From NCBI RefSeq assembly GCF_013170845.1, contig NZ_CP033367.1:3597001-3661000 (forward strand): a stretch of DNA of 64,000 bases, written 5' to 3'. The first letter of the stretch is position 1; each line of letters starts with the position of its first letter. This DNA is from Mesorhizobium loti R88b (lineage in GTDB: Bacteria > Pseudomonadota > Alphaproteobacteria > Rhizobiales > Rhizobiaceae). Below the pieces are notes generated by a model, which made no database searches, was not told the DNA's origin, and worked only from the letters and a program-made list of their open reading frames with translations. Positions 15,503-27,168 of the stretch are shown one piece after another. A program made the position numbers and the translations under genes.

Positions 15503-16279
15503 CCATTTGTTCCAGGCAGCTTCGCTGCCGTTGAAGACATTGATGTCGGACTTGCCGGTCATGCCGGGAACAATGCCGGTTCCGGTGTATTGCCAGAAGG
15601 TGAAGGGGTGGCTGCCATACTTCTCTCGCGGGTGCCCAGCGACGGAGCGCAGCCAGTAGGGATAGCCGCGGAAGGTCGACAGCTCGTTGTCGTCGAAGAA
15701 ATCGACCGATGTGTAGATGATCGGCTTCTTGCCGTAGTGCCGCTCGACGATTTCGAGGAAGGTGGTCATTTCCGCGCGCACCGTGGCAGGGTCGGGGCGC
15801 AGCCTGCAGGTCGGGGATTGCGGGTTCCATTCCATGTCGAGCACTGGCGGCATCGCTGAGCGGTCGACCGGGACGTTCTGGATGAACCAGCGCGCCTGCT
15901 GGGCGGCGGGCGTGCAGAAATAGAAGAAATGATAGGCTGCGCGCGGAATGCCATTGGCTTTCGTGCGCGCCCAGTGCTCGTTGAAATACTCGTCGAAGCG
16001 GTCGCCGCCCTCGGTCGCCTTGATGAAGGCGAAGGAAATGCCACTCGCCCTGGCCGTCGGCCAGTCGACCGAGGTCTGGTATTTGGAGACGTCGGTGCCG
16101 TGGACGGCGTAGTTCCACGGCGCGCCGCTGTCCCATTCATGCGGCTTGGAATCGGCGAAGCGCGGCGCGCGCACGGCCACCGTCCGACTGCTGGACGCGG
16201 ATGGCGACAGTGACAGATCATCCACGGTCGAGCAGGCGCCGAGCAGCGTCAGCATGAAAAGAGCCGCAAGACGGCGCAT
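15482..16279 (-). CDS. Glycoside hydrolase family 25 lysozyme-like lipoprotein
   Basis: The product is 265 residues from ATG 16279, with GGAAG upstream. The lipobox LLGAC puts the acylated cysteine at residue 16. The GH25 barrel (about 58-262) starts HGTDVSKYQTSVDW and has FIKATEGG, AAYHFFYF, and PVLDMEWN with the catalytic Asp-x-Glu, then PIIYTSVDFF and FTFWQYTGTG. GH25 enzymes cut the MurNAc-GlcNAc bond. It would act on peptidoglycan from the periplasmic side of a membrane. It probably has its own promoter, since about 240 bases separate it from the MltB gene. Confidence 0.92.
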   Translation of the reverse strand: MRRLAALFMLTLLGACSTVDDLSLSPSASSSRTVAVRAPRFADSKPHEWDSGAPWNYAVHGTDVSKYQTSVDWPTARASGISFAFIKATEGGDRFDEYFNEHWARTKANGIPRAAYHFFYFCTPAAQQARWFIQNVPVDRSAMPPVLDMEWNPQSPTCRLRPDPATVRAEMTTFLEIVERHYGKKPIIYTSVDFFDDNELSTFRGYPYWLRSVAGHPREKYGSHPFTFWQYTGTGIVPGMTGKSDINVFNGSEAAWNKWLRQNTR

Positions 16280-16522
16280 CACAACTTCCAAGCCGGAATC
16301 AGCCGGTCGCTGATGGGTCTGTGAACTAATGGCCGATCTGGCCTCTTCGAGCGATCGCCCCACGCATCGCTCAATATACCATTTTTAGTGATCGCCGATC
16401 ATGGTTGATAATCCGTTGATGGCGCTCGACAACAGCCGCGATTTTGCGGAAGCAATGGCGGCAATTCGATGACATAAATCGAGCCGGAAACTACCGGCAG
16501 CCGAAAAGCAGGGACGGAAAAG

Positions 16523-17902
16523 ATGCGGATCGTCGTCAAGATCATCAAATGGCTGCTTGGCTTGATCGTGCTGGCGGTCGCCGCTTTGTTTGCCTGGCTT
16601 TACATCGCGCCGCCCGAATTGATCCGTGTCGGCTCCGGCTATTCGGCCAAGATCGTCTGCTCGAACGTCTTCATCGCCGGGCGCGATCCCAACGAGGTGC
16701 TGGCCGTCGACGTTCAGGCGCCCGGCCACCCGCTGCTGCGGCTGATGCGCGTCTCGGTGGACAAGAACCGAGGCACTGTATCAGCGGGCCTGCTTGGCTT
16801 CCTCGGCAAGAGCGTTGCCGTCGCGCGCGAGGGGCTGGGCTGCGCCTCGGTTCCCGATGGCGATGTCGGCAAGGCGCGGCGCACGACCATCCCTGCCGAA
16901 GCGTCGGTAGCCGCCAAGGGCGATCTGTGGCCGGAGGGAGATCGGGTCGATGCCTCGCAGAATCCCGAAATCACCAAGGTCCTCGGCGATGCAGCGATGG
17001 CTGGCACCGGCATGCGCGCGATTGTGGTGGTCAAGAACGGCCGCGTCGTTGCGGAACGCTATGGCGACGGCTTTTCCGCCAAGACGCCGCTGCTCGGCTG
17101 GTCGATGACCAAGACGGTGAATGCCGCGATCATCGGCACGCTGGTCAAGGATGGCAAGATGGCGGTCGACAACAAGGGCCTGTTTGCGCCGTGGAAGGCC
17201 GATGGCCGCGCCGCGATCAGCCTTACCGACATGATGGCGATGTCGAGCGGGCTGGAGTTCAACGAGGATTATGGCGACGTCGCCGATGTTACGCGCATGC
17301 TCTATCTCGAACCCGACATGGCGGGCTTTGCCGAATCAAAGCCGCTGGCGGCCGAGGTCGGCAAGGTGTTTTCCTATTCGAGCGGCACGGCGGTGATGCT
17401 GTCGCGCCTCTGGCAGGATGCGATCGGCGACAAGGTCAAGGCGCTGACATGGCCGCGCAGCGCGCTGTTCGAGCCGCTCGGCATGCACAGCGCCGTGCTC
17501 GAGACCGACGAACAGGGCACCTTCGTCGGCGGATCCTATCTCTATGCGACGGCGCATGACTGGGCGCGCTTCGGTCAGTTCCTGCTACAAGGCGGTGTGT
17601 GGAACGGCAACCAGGTCCTGCCGGCCGGCTTCGTCGACTGGATGCGGGAGCCGGCGCCGGCCTCGAAAGTCTATGGCAAGGGCCAGTTGTGGATCGAAGG
17701 ACCGGGCGACGAGGACAGCCCCGGCGCCGGTGTCGCGGCAGGCCTGCCCAAGGATGCCTACTGGATGGAAGGCCATGACGGGCAGACGGTCACCATCATT
17801 CCATCCGAGCAATTGGTGATCGTGCGGTTGGGTCTGACGCCGGCCAAGTTCGGCTATCGGCCGCAGGCGATGGTGGGAGCGTTGGTCAAGGCGCTACATT
17901 AG
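16523..17902 (+). CDS. Serine hydrolase of the beta-lactamase/class C family, membrane-anchored
   Basis: The product is 459 residues. An N-terminal membrane anchor (residues 5-28, WLLGLIVLAVAALFAWLYIA) is followed by a periplasmic linker with two cysteines. The beta-lactamase-like domain begins around residue 160. It contains the nucleophile motif SMTK (SxxK), YSSGT in place of YxN, and EGHDGQ as the third motif (HxG). These are hallmarks of EstB, AmpH and PBP4-type class C-like hydrolases such as the 6-aminohexanoate hydrolase family. The natural substrate is unknown. The ribosome site GGGACGG precedes ATG 16523. Confidence 0.88.
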   Translation: MRIVVKIIKWLLGLIVLAVAALFAWLYIAPPELIRVGSGYSAKIVCSNVFIAGRDPNEVLAVDVQAPGHPLLRLMRVSVDKNRGTVSAGLLGFLGKSVAVAREGLGCASVPDGDVGKARRTTIPAEASVAAKGDLWPEGDRVDASQNPEITKVLGDAAMAGTGMRAIVVVKNGRVVAERYGDGFSAKTPLLGWSMTKTVNAAIIGTLVKDGKMAVDNKGLFAPWKADGRAAISLTDMMAMSSGLEFNEDYGDVADVTRMLYLEPDMAGFAESKPLAAEVGKVFSYSSGTAVMLSRLWQDAIGDKVKALTWPRSALFEPLGMHSAVLETDEQGTFVGGSYLYATAHDWARFGQFLLQGGVWNGNQVLPAGFVDWMREPAPASKVYGKGQLWIEGPGDEDSPGAGVAAGLPKDAYWMEGHDGQTVTIIPSEQLVIVRLGLTPAKFGYRPQAMVGALVKALH

Positions 17903-17917
17903 CCCTGCAAATCTTGT

Positions 17918-18226
17918 CTACGCGGCTGTCGGTAAAGGCTTGGCGCGGTCGACACGCGCCCGTTCGTCGGGCGAATTCATGACCGTCCAAAGATCGCTGC
18001 GGCGTTGGACGTTCAGCCAGAAGTCGGGGCTGTTGCCAAACACCCGTGCCAGAATGAGCGCGGTTGCCGCTGTCACGTTGCGGCGGTCGTTGCACAATTC
18101 ATTCACATGCTTGCGCTGAACGCCCATCGCCCCGGCCAAAGCCGCCTGCGTCAAGCCAAGCGGCTGCATGAATTCCTCGGTGAGAATTTCGCCAACCGTT
18201 GCTGGTTTGCGTGTGGTCATCAACAT
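17918..18226 (-). CDS. higA: HigA family antitoxin (XRE helix-turn-helix)
   Basis: The product is 102 residues from ATG 18226, preceded by GAGGTGAG. The sequence TVGEILTEEFMQPLGLTQAALAGAMGVQRKHVNELCNDRRNVTAATALILARVFGNSPDFWLNVQ is the classic HigA/VapI antitoxin: an HTH at about residues 22-60 and the FGNSPDFWLNLQ motif. It binds and neutralises the toxin encoded 10 bases upstream and represses the shared promoter. The toxin-first order is the hallmark of higBA. Confidence 0.93.
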   Translation of the reverse strand: MLMTTRKPATVGEILTEEFMQPLGLTQAALAGAMGVQRKHVNELCNDRRNVTAATALILARVFGNSPDFWLNVQRRSDLWTVMNSPDERARVDRAKPLPTAA

Positions 18227-18236
18227 GTCTCTCACC

Positions 18237-18533
18237 TCACTTGTAACTGTGGTCGTCGAGATAGATGTCCGACGCCTCACCGCGACCGCCGTCCCACCGG
18301 AAGACCAGACGCCATTGTTTGTTGACGCGGATAGAATGGAAGCCTTCGAGATTGCCGCGCAACTTCTCGAAATGATTGCTGGGCGGAGCACGCAAATCTT
18401 GGTCAATCGCCGCATCGTCAATCATCTGGAGCTTTCGGAACAAGCGGCTTTCGAGATCGGACGGAATGTTGCGGGAGCGGGTATTGTCTACAAAGTAGGC
18501 CCGCAGCCATCCGTCTCTAAAGTCGACGATCAT
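18237..18533 (-). CDS. higB: HigB/RelE-like mRNA interferase toxin
   Basis: The product is 98 residues from ATG 18533, with GGAAG upstream. It carries LFRKLQMIDDAA, LRAPPSNHFEKLRGNLEGFHSIRVNKQWRLVFRWDGG and a C-terminal YLDDHSYK. The IRVNxQWRLxFRW segment is the RelE/HigB (plasmid killer) signature. The toxin cleaves mRNA at the ribosome when free of its partner. The next gene is the matching antitoxin. The length fits complete toxins of about 92-100 residues, so the pair looks intact. Confidence 0.92.
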   Translation of the reverse strand: MIVDFRDGWLRAYFVDNTRSRNIPSDLESRLFRKLQMIDDAAIDQDLRAPPSNHFEKLRGNLEGFHSIRVNKQWRLVFRWDGGRGEASDIYLDDHSYK

Positions 18534-18644
18534 CACATACTTCCAGCGTGGAGCTGATGTACCACTCTGTGGGCCATATGGCAATGCGCACGCGGTTGCT
18601 GCCGCCTTATAGCGGTTGGGAGCAGCGGCCTTCAGGTTGCAAAC

Positions 18645-19304
18645 TTAGATCTTGATCACCGCCAGCCAGGCATAGCCGCGATAAAGCGTGCGGAAACGGA
18701 AGGTTGCGCCGGTTCGCCGCGATTCCGATTCAAGCACTTCGCGCAGGGATTCACGCGGTGTGACGTGGAATTTTCTGAGCCAGCCGCGCAGCATCGTCCG
18801 GAACCAGTTGGGCAGGCCTTCCTGCTGGCCGAAATCGACGATGTGCAGCGAGCCGCTGGGGGACAGTGCGGCCAATGCTGCCGACACGGTCTTTTCCCAG
18901 CCGGGGATCATCGACAGCGAATAGGAGACGAAGACGCGGTCGAAGCGTTCGATGCCGTAAAGTGCTCCGGCGTCGAAATCGGTGGCGTCGCCCCTTGCCA
19001 GCGTGACTCGGTCAGACAGGCCTTCGCGGTCGATTGCTTTGGCTGCCGTTTCCAGCATTTCAGCCGAGATATCGAGGCCGAAGAAATGCGCATCCGGATA
19101 GCGACGCGCTGCCAGAATGATGTTGCGGCCGGTGCCGCAGCCGAGTTCCAGCACGGTGCCGCCGGCCGGTATCTCCAGCCCCTCGATCAGCCGGTCGCGG
19201 CCGAGCAGATAGTATTTGCGGGTCAGGTCGTAGATATGGCGCTGCCAGCGATAGACGCCGTCCATCAGTTCGGCATGGCTGGCCGGCAGCTCCGTCGTGC
19301 TCAT
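18645..19304 (-). CDS. btaB: S-adenosylmethionine:diacylglycerylhomoserine N-methyltransferase
   Basis: The product is 219 residues. It has the SAM motif TVLELGCGTGRNIILAARRYPDAHFFGLDIS and then RVFVSYSLSMIPGWEKTV and LHIVDFGQQEGLPNWFR. It is co-translated with BtaA (ATGA overlap at 19301-19304). The pair makes diacylglyceryl-trimethylhomoserine (DGTS), a phosphorus-free betaine lipid, with BtaB adding three methyl groups to the amino nitrogen. Rhizobia use it to replace phospholipids when phosphate is scarce. Identity rests on the methyltransferase motifs plus the adjacent BtaA. Confidence 0.9.
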   Translation of the reverse strand: MSTTELPASHAELMDGVYRWQRHIYDLTRKYYLLGRDRLIEGLEIPAGGTVLELGCGTGRNIILAARRYPDAHFFGLDISAEMLETAAKAIDREGLSDRVTLARGDATDFDAGALYGIERFDRVFVSYSLSMIPGWEKTVSAALAALSPSGSLHIVDFGQQEGLPNWFRTMLRGWLRKFHVTPRESLREVLESESRRTGATFRFRTLYRGYAWLAVIKI

Positions 19305-20548
19305 GCCGCGCGCTTCACATAGAGGTGGAACCCGCCATAGATGGCCGAGCGGTCACGGGCCGAGAACTCGCGCGACGCCTCGTTCTGATAGTCCCACTGG
19401 TCGAGCAGCGAGGTCGAGACGCGGCCCGGCAGCAGGCTGGGTTCGGCGGCGGTGCGGAAGATGACGCGGGCGCCGGCCGAAGCGGTGCGGGTGATTTCCG
19501 ACCACAGCGCATTGAGCTGCTCATCGGTCATCCAGTCCTGCGCATCGAGCAGGATGAAGCGGTCAACAGCGCCCGCATCCTTGCCGGCGAGGAACTCGAT
19601 CAGATTGGCATGGTGGATGGCGACGCGGTCGATATTGCCGCGGATGGTGTCGTAGTTCTGCTTTTCCAGATAGGCGGGCAGGGCGGCCTCGCCCGGCTCG
19701 GGGTAGCGCCGGGCAAAAGCCTGCCAGGCGAAATAATTGTTCTCTAGGGGAAAATCGCAGGCGAGCTTTTCCAGCCGGGCCTTCAGCACGCTGGCCATGG
19801 TGCCATCGCCTGATGTGATCAGCGAATCATACTGCGCCGGCGGAATGCCGAGGCCGAACAGCGAAGCCTTGCGCGACGTTGCCCATTTCAGCAGCTTCTT
19901 GTCGAAAACCGGCGCCAGCTCCTCGTTGAAGAAGCGGCGCTGTTCGCCGATGTTTTTGGCTTCCATCATGCGGGCCGGGTTGACGCCGAAGAACTTCGCT
20001 GAGCGGTGACCCATGGCGATGAACAGGCCGAGCAGGCCGGTCTGGTAGAAATTGCGGTCGAAAACACCGATGCGCCGGCGGCCCCGCCAGCTGCGGTGTT
20101 CCCAGTAATGGCGGCTGACGGGATCGAGATGCGGCGCTATGAAACGGTCGTAGGCTTCCGAATTGTGGCTGGTGTCGGCGGCGCCGAAGAAGCGGAACAG
20201 GTCGCCCTGCGAGGGCAGGCGTCGCACCGCCTCCAGCTTCATGCGGTTCAGGGCGATGTGGGCGGCGTTGAGGTCGACGGCGTCGATCTGTGCCGGCGAG
20301 CGAGTGAGGTAGGCCAGGATGTTGCAGCCGCCCGAAGCGATGGTGACGACGCGGTGACCCTGGCCAAGCTGCATGGCCTCCATGTCGACATCGGGGTCTT
20401 CCCAGATCTGTGGGTAGACGAGCCCAGAAAACAGGAGAGCGAACAGCCGCTCGGAGATGCCGGCTTTCGAAAGTGCGCGGTTCTGGTAGACCGCTTTTCC
20501 AACTTCCTTGCCGCGGCGAAAAACCAGATCCGAGGAGACGTCCGTCAT
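19301..20548 (-). CDS. btaA: S-adenosylmethionine:diacylglycerol 3-amino-3-carboxypropyl transferase
   Basis: The product is about 415 residues from ATG 20548. An ATG at 20566 is possible. The open frame to 20599 is not used because it would overlap the Pho-box-like element. DUF3419/BtaA features include GLVYPQIWEDPDVDMEAM, VVTIASGGCNILAYL with the SAM site, AVDLNAAHIALNRMKLEA, and later FILLDAQDWMTDEQLNALWSEI. BtaA moves the aminocarboxypropyl group of SAM onto diacylglycerol, making diacylglycerylhomoserine. It is the first gene of the btaAB operon. A Pho box in front fits induction in low phosphate. Confidence 0.93.
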   Translation of the reverse strand: MTDVSSDLVFRRGKEVGKAVYQNRALSKAGISERLFALLFSGLVYPQIWEDPDVDMEAMQLGQGHRVVTIASGGCNILAYLTRSPAQIDAVDLNAAHIALNRMKLEAVRRLPSQGDLFRFFGAADTSHNSEAYDRFIAPHLDPVSRHYWEHRSWRGRRRIGVFDRNFYQTGLLGLFIAMGHRSAKFFGVNPARMMEAKNIGEQRRFFNEELAPVFDKKLLKWATSRKASLFGLGIPPAQYDSLITSGDGTMASVLKARLEKLACDFPLENNYFAWQAFARRYPEPGEAALPAYLEKQNYDTIRGNIDRVAIHHANLIEFLAGKDAGAVDRFILLDAQDWMTDEQLNALWSEITRTASAGARVIFRTAAEPSLLPGRVSTSLLDQWDYQNEASREFSARDRSAIYGGFHLYVKRAA

Positions 20549-20597
20549 GACAAAGTGATTCCCCATTTGCTTTGTCGCAAGCGGGTACCCCAGGGTC

Positions 20598-20626
20598 ATG
20601 ACAGGCCGGTGACAACCTGTTGACGC
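20598..20626 (-). promoter_or_regulatory. Pho-box-like PhoB binding site before btaA
   Basis: On the minus strand, TTGTCAC, a four-base spacer and CTGTCAT follow one another with an 11-base period. On the plus strand this reads ATGACAG-gccg-GTGACAA at 20598-20615. A third degenerate heptamer (TTGACGC) continues the period at 20620-20626. The consensus for PhoB half-sites is CTGTCAT at 11-base spacing, so the fit is close. It lies 50 bases upstream of ATG 20548. btaAB in Sinorhizobium is known to be induced under phosphate limitation through PhoB. Confidence 0.72.
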
Positions 20627-20630
20627 AAAA

Positions 20631-21176
20631 TCAGGCCGCAGCGAACCGAAGTCCTGTTAGCTTATTGGACTCGTATGTGTCTTTAAATTTATCAGAAAAG
20701 ATTATGTCGAATCTGGCAACAAAGGGATCTCTTAGTCTAAATAAATCTAGATCTGTTGAAAACCCTTCTTTCAATTTCAAATCAAAAATCCTAGATATGT
20801 CGCCGCCATCAAATTGATATTTTTCGTAATTAGACCTTAAAAAATCGAAACCATCCACCTCTTCCATGGGAACATATATTTCCAGATCGTATTTGTCAGT
20901 TTTTGCTGTGTAGAATTTGTGGCGGCTCTGTAAAATTATCGACCCAAACAGGTCGAATATTTCACGCCTCGCAAACAAAACACCCGGCTTAGCAGTCGGC
21001 GCGAAATCTCCGATTGGGAGGGGGCGCTGTTTGTCAAAGCGGAATCGCAGCTTGCTTTGGTCGATATCCCTCGCACCTTCCATTCCTAGAAGATCTTGCG
21101 ATCCATAGTCATTCCCCCAATCAGCAAGAATGGCACAATTTCTGGAATCTTGGTGGGTTCGCCAATATGACATCAT
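20631..21176 (-). CDS. Orphan protein resembling polymorphic-toxin immunity proteins (Imm11/DUF1629-like)
   Basis: The product is 181 residues from ATG 21176 or 21173 (GTAGGTACT upstream, no strong Shine-Dalgarno). It is visibly richer in AT than its neighbours, which suggests acquisition. It has FYTAKTDKYDLEIYVP in the middle and, near the end, LFRLRDPF then DIIFSDKFKDTYESNKLTGLRF. The last pattern (F.SdklK...e..kLtGlrF) resembles the C-terminal signature of Imm11/DUF1629 immunity proteins as I remember it. No toxin or secretion gene is nearby, so it would be an orphan immunity gene. The match is suggestive only. Confidence 0.5.
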   Translation of the reverse strand: MMSYWRTHQDSRNCAILADWGNDYGSQDLLGMEGARDIDQSKLRFRFDKQRPLPIGDFAPTAKPGVLFARREIFDLFGSIILQSRHKFYTAKTDKYDLEIYVPMEEVDGFDFLRSNYEKYQFDGGDISRIFDLKLKEGFSTDLDLFRLRDPFVARFDIIFSDKFKDTYESNKLTGLRFAAA

Positions 21177-21264
21177 AGTACCTACGAATTGAGTTCTACT
21201 AGCGTCGTTCGCGTTTTATCACTTTTCCCAGCCTTTGGCCGCTGATGTCATCTGAATTTGCGCG

Positions 21265-24918
<3,654 letters not shown>

Positions 24919-25104
24919 TGCAGCTCCCGGCACTTCAATTCCATTCAATGCATCGTGTTAGTTCGCCGCTGTCAGGCCGGCAATCGCAAAAGCGCCGGTC
25001 GATGTTACAGGTGGAAACGCAACGTTACGAAACTCATGGCCCGGTGATGCATTGTCTCTGCGAGCGCTCACTGCAATTTGAGCGTGTATTGAAGGAGAGA
25101 TGTT

Positions 25105-25311
25105 ATGAAAAAGCTCATTCTGGCTTCCTTGTCCGCCATTGCCCTTCTGGGCGTTGCTGCCTGCAGCGACAGCGGCACTGACAAAACCACCACCCAGAGC
25201 ACCAATCCGCCGGCCGCCGAGCAGCCGATGAAGCCTGCGGCCCCGGCCGACAATTCGACCAAGCCCGCCGAGCCGGCTCCGGCAACACCTGCTCCTGCGC
25301 CCGCGCAGTAG
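25105..25311 (+). CDS. Small proline/alanine-rich lipoprotein
   Basis: The product is 68 residues behind GAAGGAGAG. The N-terminus MKKLILASLSAIALLGVAAC ends in a lipobox-like VAAC, so the acylated cysteine would be residue 20. The mature part SDSGTDKTTTQSTNPPAAEQPMKP and then PAxPAP repeats is a disordered linker with no folded domain. It could be a short envelope tether or spacer. It stands alone, followed by a strong terminator at 25341, so it is a monocistronic unit. Confidence 0.7.
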   Translation: MKKLILASLSAIALLGVAACSDSGTDKTTTQSTNPPAAEQPMKPAAPADNSTKPAEPAPATPAPAPAQ

Positions 25312-25340
25312 CTTGTACCTGTAGAGCGTGTCTTGGGAGG

Positions 25341-25366
25341 AAGGCCGGCGTCATGCCGGCCTTTTC
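25341..25366 (+). terminator. Rho-independent terminator after the small lipoprotein gene
   Basis: A perfect 9-base stem (AAGGCCGGC with GCCGGCCTT) around a GTCAT loop is followed by TTC and CTCG, with TTTT overlapping the stem end. It lies 30 bases past the lipoprotein stop. Confidence 0.85.
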
Positions 25367-25486
25367 TCGTAGAGGCGATCAGCCGACCCGACCCACCCGA
25401 CCAGACAAGGCTGCTTATCTTCACATCGCAGCCATGCGCCGTTATTGGCTTGATAGCGGTGACCGGTTGGCTTTATGAAACGGACC

Positions 25487-26206
25487 ATGTCGATTTGGGA
25501 CCGCCTCGGCGAGTTTATCACACGGGTATCGTCTTCAGCGACGTCGGGCGTTGCCGACGTTGTCGAGGCCGTGCGCACGGTTTTCTCCGGCGATGCCGAT
25601 CTGCGCCGCCGCGTCGCCTTCTCGGTGGCGATGATCGCGCTTTCGGCCAAGATGGCCAAGGCCGACGGCATCGTCACCCAGGACGAGGTGCGTGCCTTCC
25701 AGGAAATATTCGAGGTGCCGCCGAAGGAGACGCGCAATGTGGCGCGGTTGTTCGAACTTGCCCAGCAAGACGTGGCCGGCTTCGAGATCTATGCCGAGCG
25801 TATGGCGCAGATGTGCGGCTCTGGCCATTCGAATTGCGTGATGCTGGAAGACATACTGGACGGCCTGTTCCACATCGCCAAGGCCGACGGCGTGGTGCAT
25901 GAGGGCGAAGGCATCTTCCTGCACCGTATTGCCGAAATCTTCCGCATCGATGAGGCGCATTACGAAGCCATCATGGCGCGGCACGTCAATCTTGGCGCTG
26001 GCGATCCCTATGTCGTACTCGGCATCGAGCGCGGCAAGCCGTTTGAAGAGGTCAAGAAGCGGTATCGCAAGCTGGTGTCGGACAACCATCCGGACCGGCT
26101 GATCGGACGCGGTCTGCCGCAGGAATTCATCAAGATCGCAACCACCAGGGTCGCGGCGATCAACGCGGCCTACGAGATGATCGAGCGGGGCCTGCGGCAC
26201 GCATGA
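25487..26206 (+). CDS. TerB/DnaJ-like co-chaperone (DjlA type)
   Basis: The product is about 239 residues from ATG 25487; an ATG at 25475 is also in frame. The central TerB-type helical domain includes FSVAMIALSAKMAKADGIVTQDEVRAFQEIF and DGLFHIAKADGVVHEGEGIFLHRIAEIF, a duplicated acidic helix motif. The C-terminal J domain has DPYVVLGIERGKPFEEVKKRYRKLVSDNHPDR, with the HPD tripeptide needed to stimulate DnaK. DjlA proteins join both domains and sit at the inner membrane, but I see no membrane helix at the N-terminus here. Its stop overlaps the amidase start (ATGA). Confidence 0.85.
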   Translation: MSIWDRLGEFITRVSSSATSGVADVVEAVRTVFSGDADLRRRVAFSVAMIALSAKMAKADGIVTQDEVRAFQEIFEVPPKETRNVARLFELAQQDVAGFEIYAERMAQMCGSGHSNCVMLEDILDGLFHIAKADGVVHEGEGIFLHRIAEIFRIDEAHYEAIMARHVNLGAGDPYVVLGIERGKPFEEVKKRYRKLVSDNHPDRLIGRGLPQEFIKIATTRVAAINAAYEMIERGLRHA

Positions 26207-26958
26207 GCGGCTTCCTGCCCGACGAGCCGAGCGCCGAGGTCAGGGTATCGCCGAATTTCGGGCCAAGGCGTGACACGCTGAAGGCCGATATAATCGTGTT
26301 GCATTATACCGGCATGGCGACGGGTGCCGGGGCGGAAGCGTGGCTGTGCGATCCGGCGAGCGAGGTCTCGTCGCACTATCTCGTCCATGAGAATGGCCAC
26401 ATCGTGCAGATGGTCAGGGAAAGCGACCGCGCGTGGCACGCCGGCAAGAGTTCCTGGTTCGGACGCACCGACATCAACTCCTGCTCGGTCGGCATCGAAA
26501 TCGCCAATCCGGGACATTCGCTGGGTTACCCAGGATTTCCCGGACGCCAGATCGAGGCGGTGATCGGCCTGTGCAAGGGGATTGCCGCGCGGCATGCAAT
26601 TCCTGCCAAACGGGTGCTGGCGCATTCCGACGTGGCGCCGGGGCGAAAGATCGATCCGGGCGAGAAGTTCCCGTGGGCAGTGCTGTCTGGCGCCGGTGTC
26701 GGCCATTTCGTGCCGGCCTCACCGGTGAGGCGCGGAGCCGCGCTGAAGCCCGGTGACAGCGGGGCCGATGTCGAGGCGCTGCAGTCGATGCTGGCGCTCT
26801 ACGGCTATGGTGTCGAGATATCGGGCATTTTCGACCATCAGACACGGATTGTCGTCGAGGCCTTCCAACGGCATTTCCGGCCTCGCCTTGTGGATGGCGT
26901 GGCCGACGGGTCGACGATGCGCACGCTGCAAAGACTGCTTGCTTCGGCCAGGGATTGA
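26203..26958 (+). CDS. N-acetylmuramoyl-L-alanine amidase, AmpD-like, with peptidoglycan-binding domain
   Basis: The product is 251 residues without a signal peptide. The amidase_2 domain (about 25-160) has IVLHYTGMATG, SHYLVHENGHIVQMV, AWHAGKSSWFGRTDINSCSVGIEI, and VLAHSDVAPGRKIDPGEKFPW. The His residues in LHY, AWHAG and AHSD form the zinc site, as in AmpD. The C-terminal PG_binding_1 segment (about 183-250) reads LKPGDSGADVEALQSMLALYGYG. AmpD-type enzymes strip peptide from anhydro-muropeptides in recycling. It is coupled by ATGA overlap to the DjlA-like gene. Confidence 0.93.
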   Translation: MSGFLPDEPSAEVRVSPNFGPRRDTLKADIIVLHYTGMATGAGAEAWLCDPASEVSSHYLVHENGHIVQMVRESDRAWHAGKSSWFGRTDINSCSVGIEIANPGHSLGYPGFPGRQIEAVIGLCKGIAARHAIPAKRVLAHSDVAPGRKIDPGEKFPWAVLSGAGVGHFVPASPVRRGAALKPGDSGADVEALQSMLALYGYGVEISGIFDHQTRIVVEAFQRHFRPRLVDGVADGSTMRTLQRLLASARD

Positions 26959-27168
26959 CCCTGGGTCAAGGTCCGCCCAAAGTAATCTCTTCCCTTCGTT
27001 AAGTTACAAGCTGTCACTCAAAGTGACTTGCCGCGCCTTCATTGGCGCCAATTCGGACTTCAAACGGCAATCCGTACAGTTTGTCGGACCTCTAGCCCCC
27101 GATGTTCCGATATTGATCAAGCAGCTCCGCGCGAAAATCTTCGCGTGGCCCAGACAGAACAGGATCAC

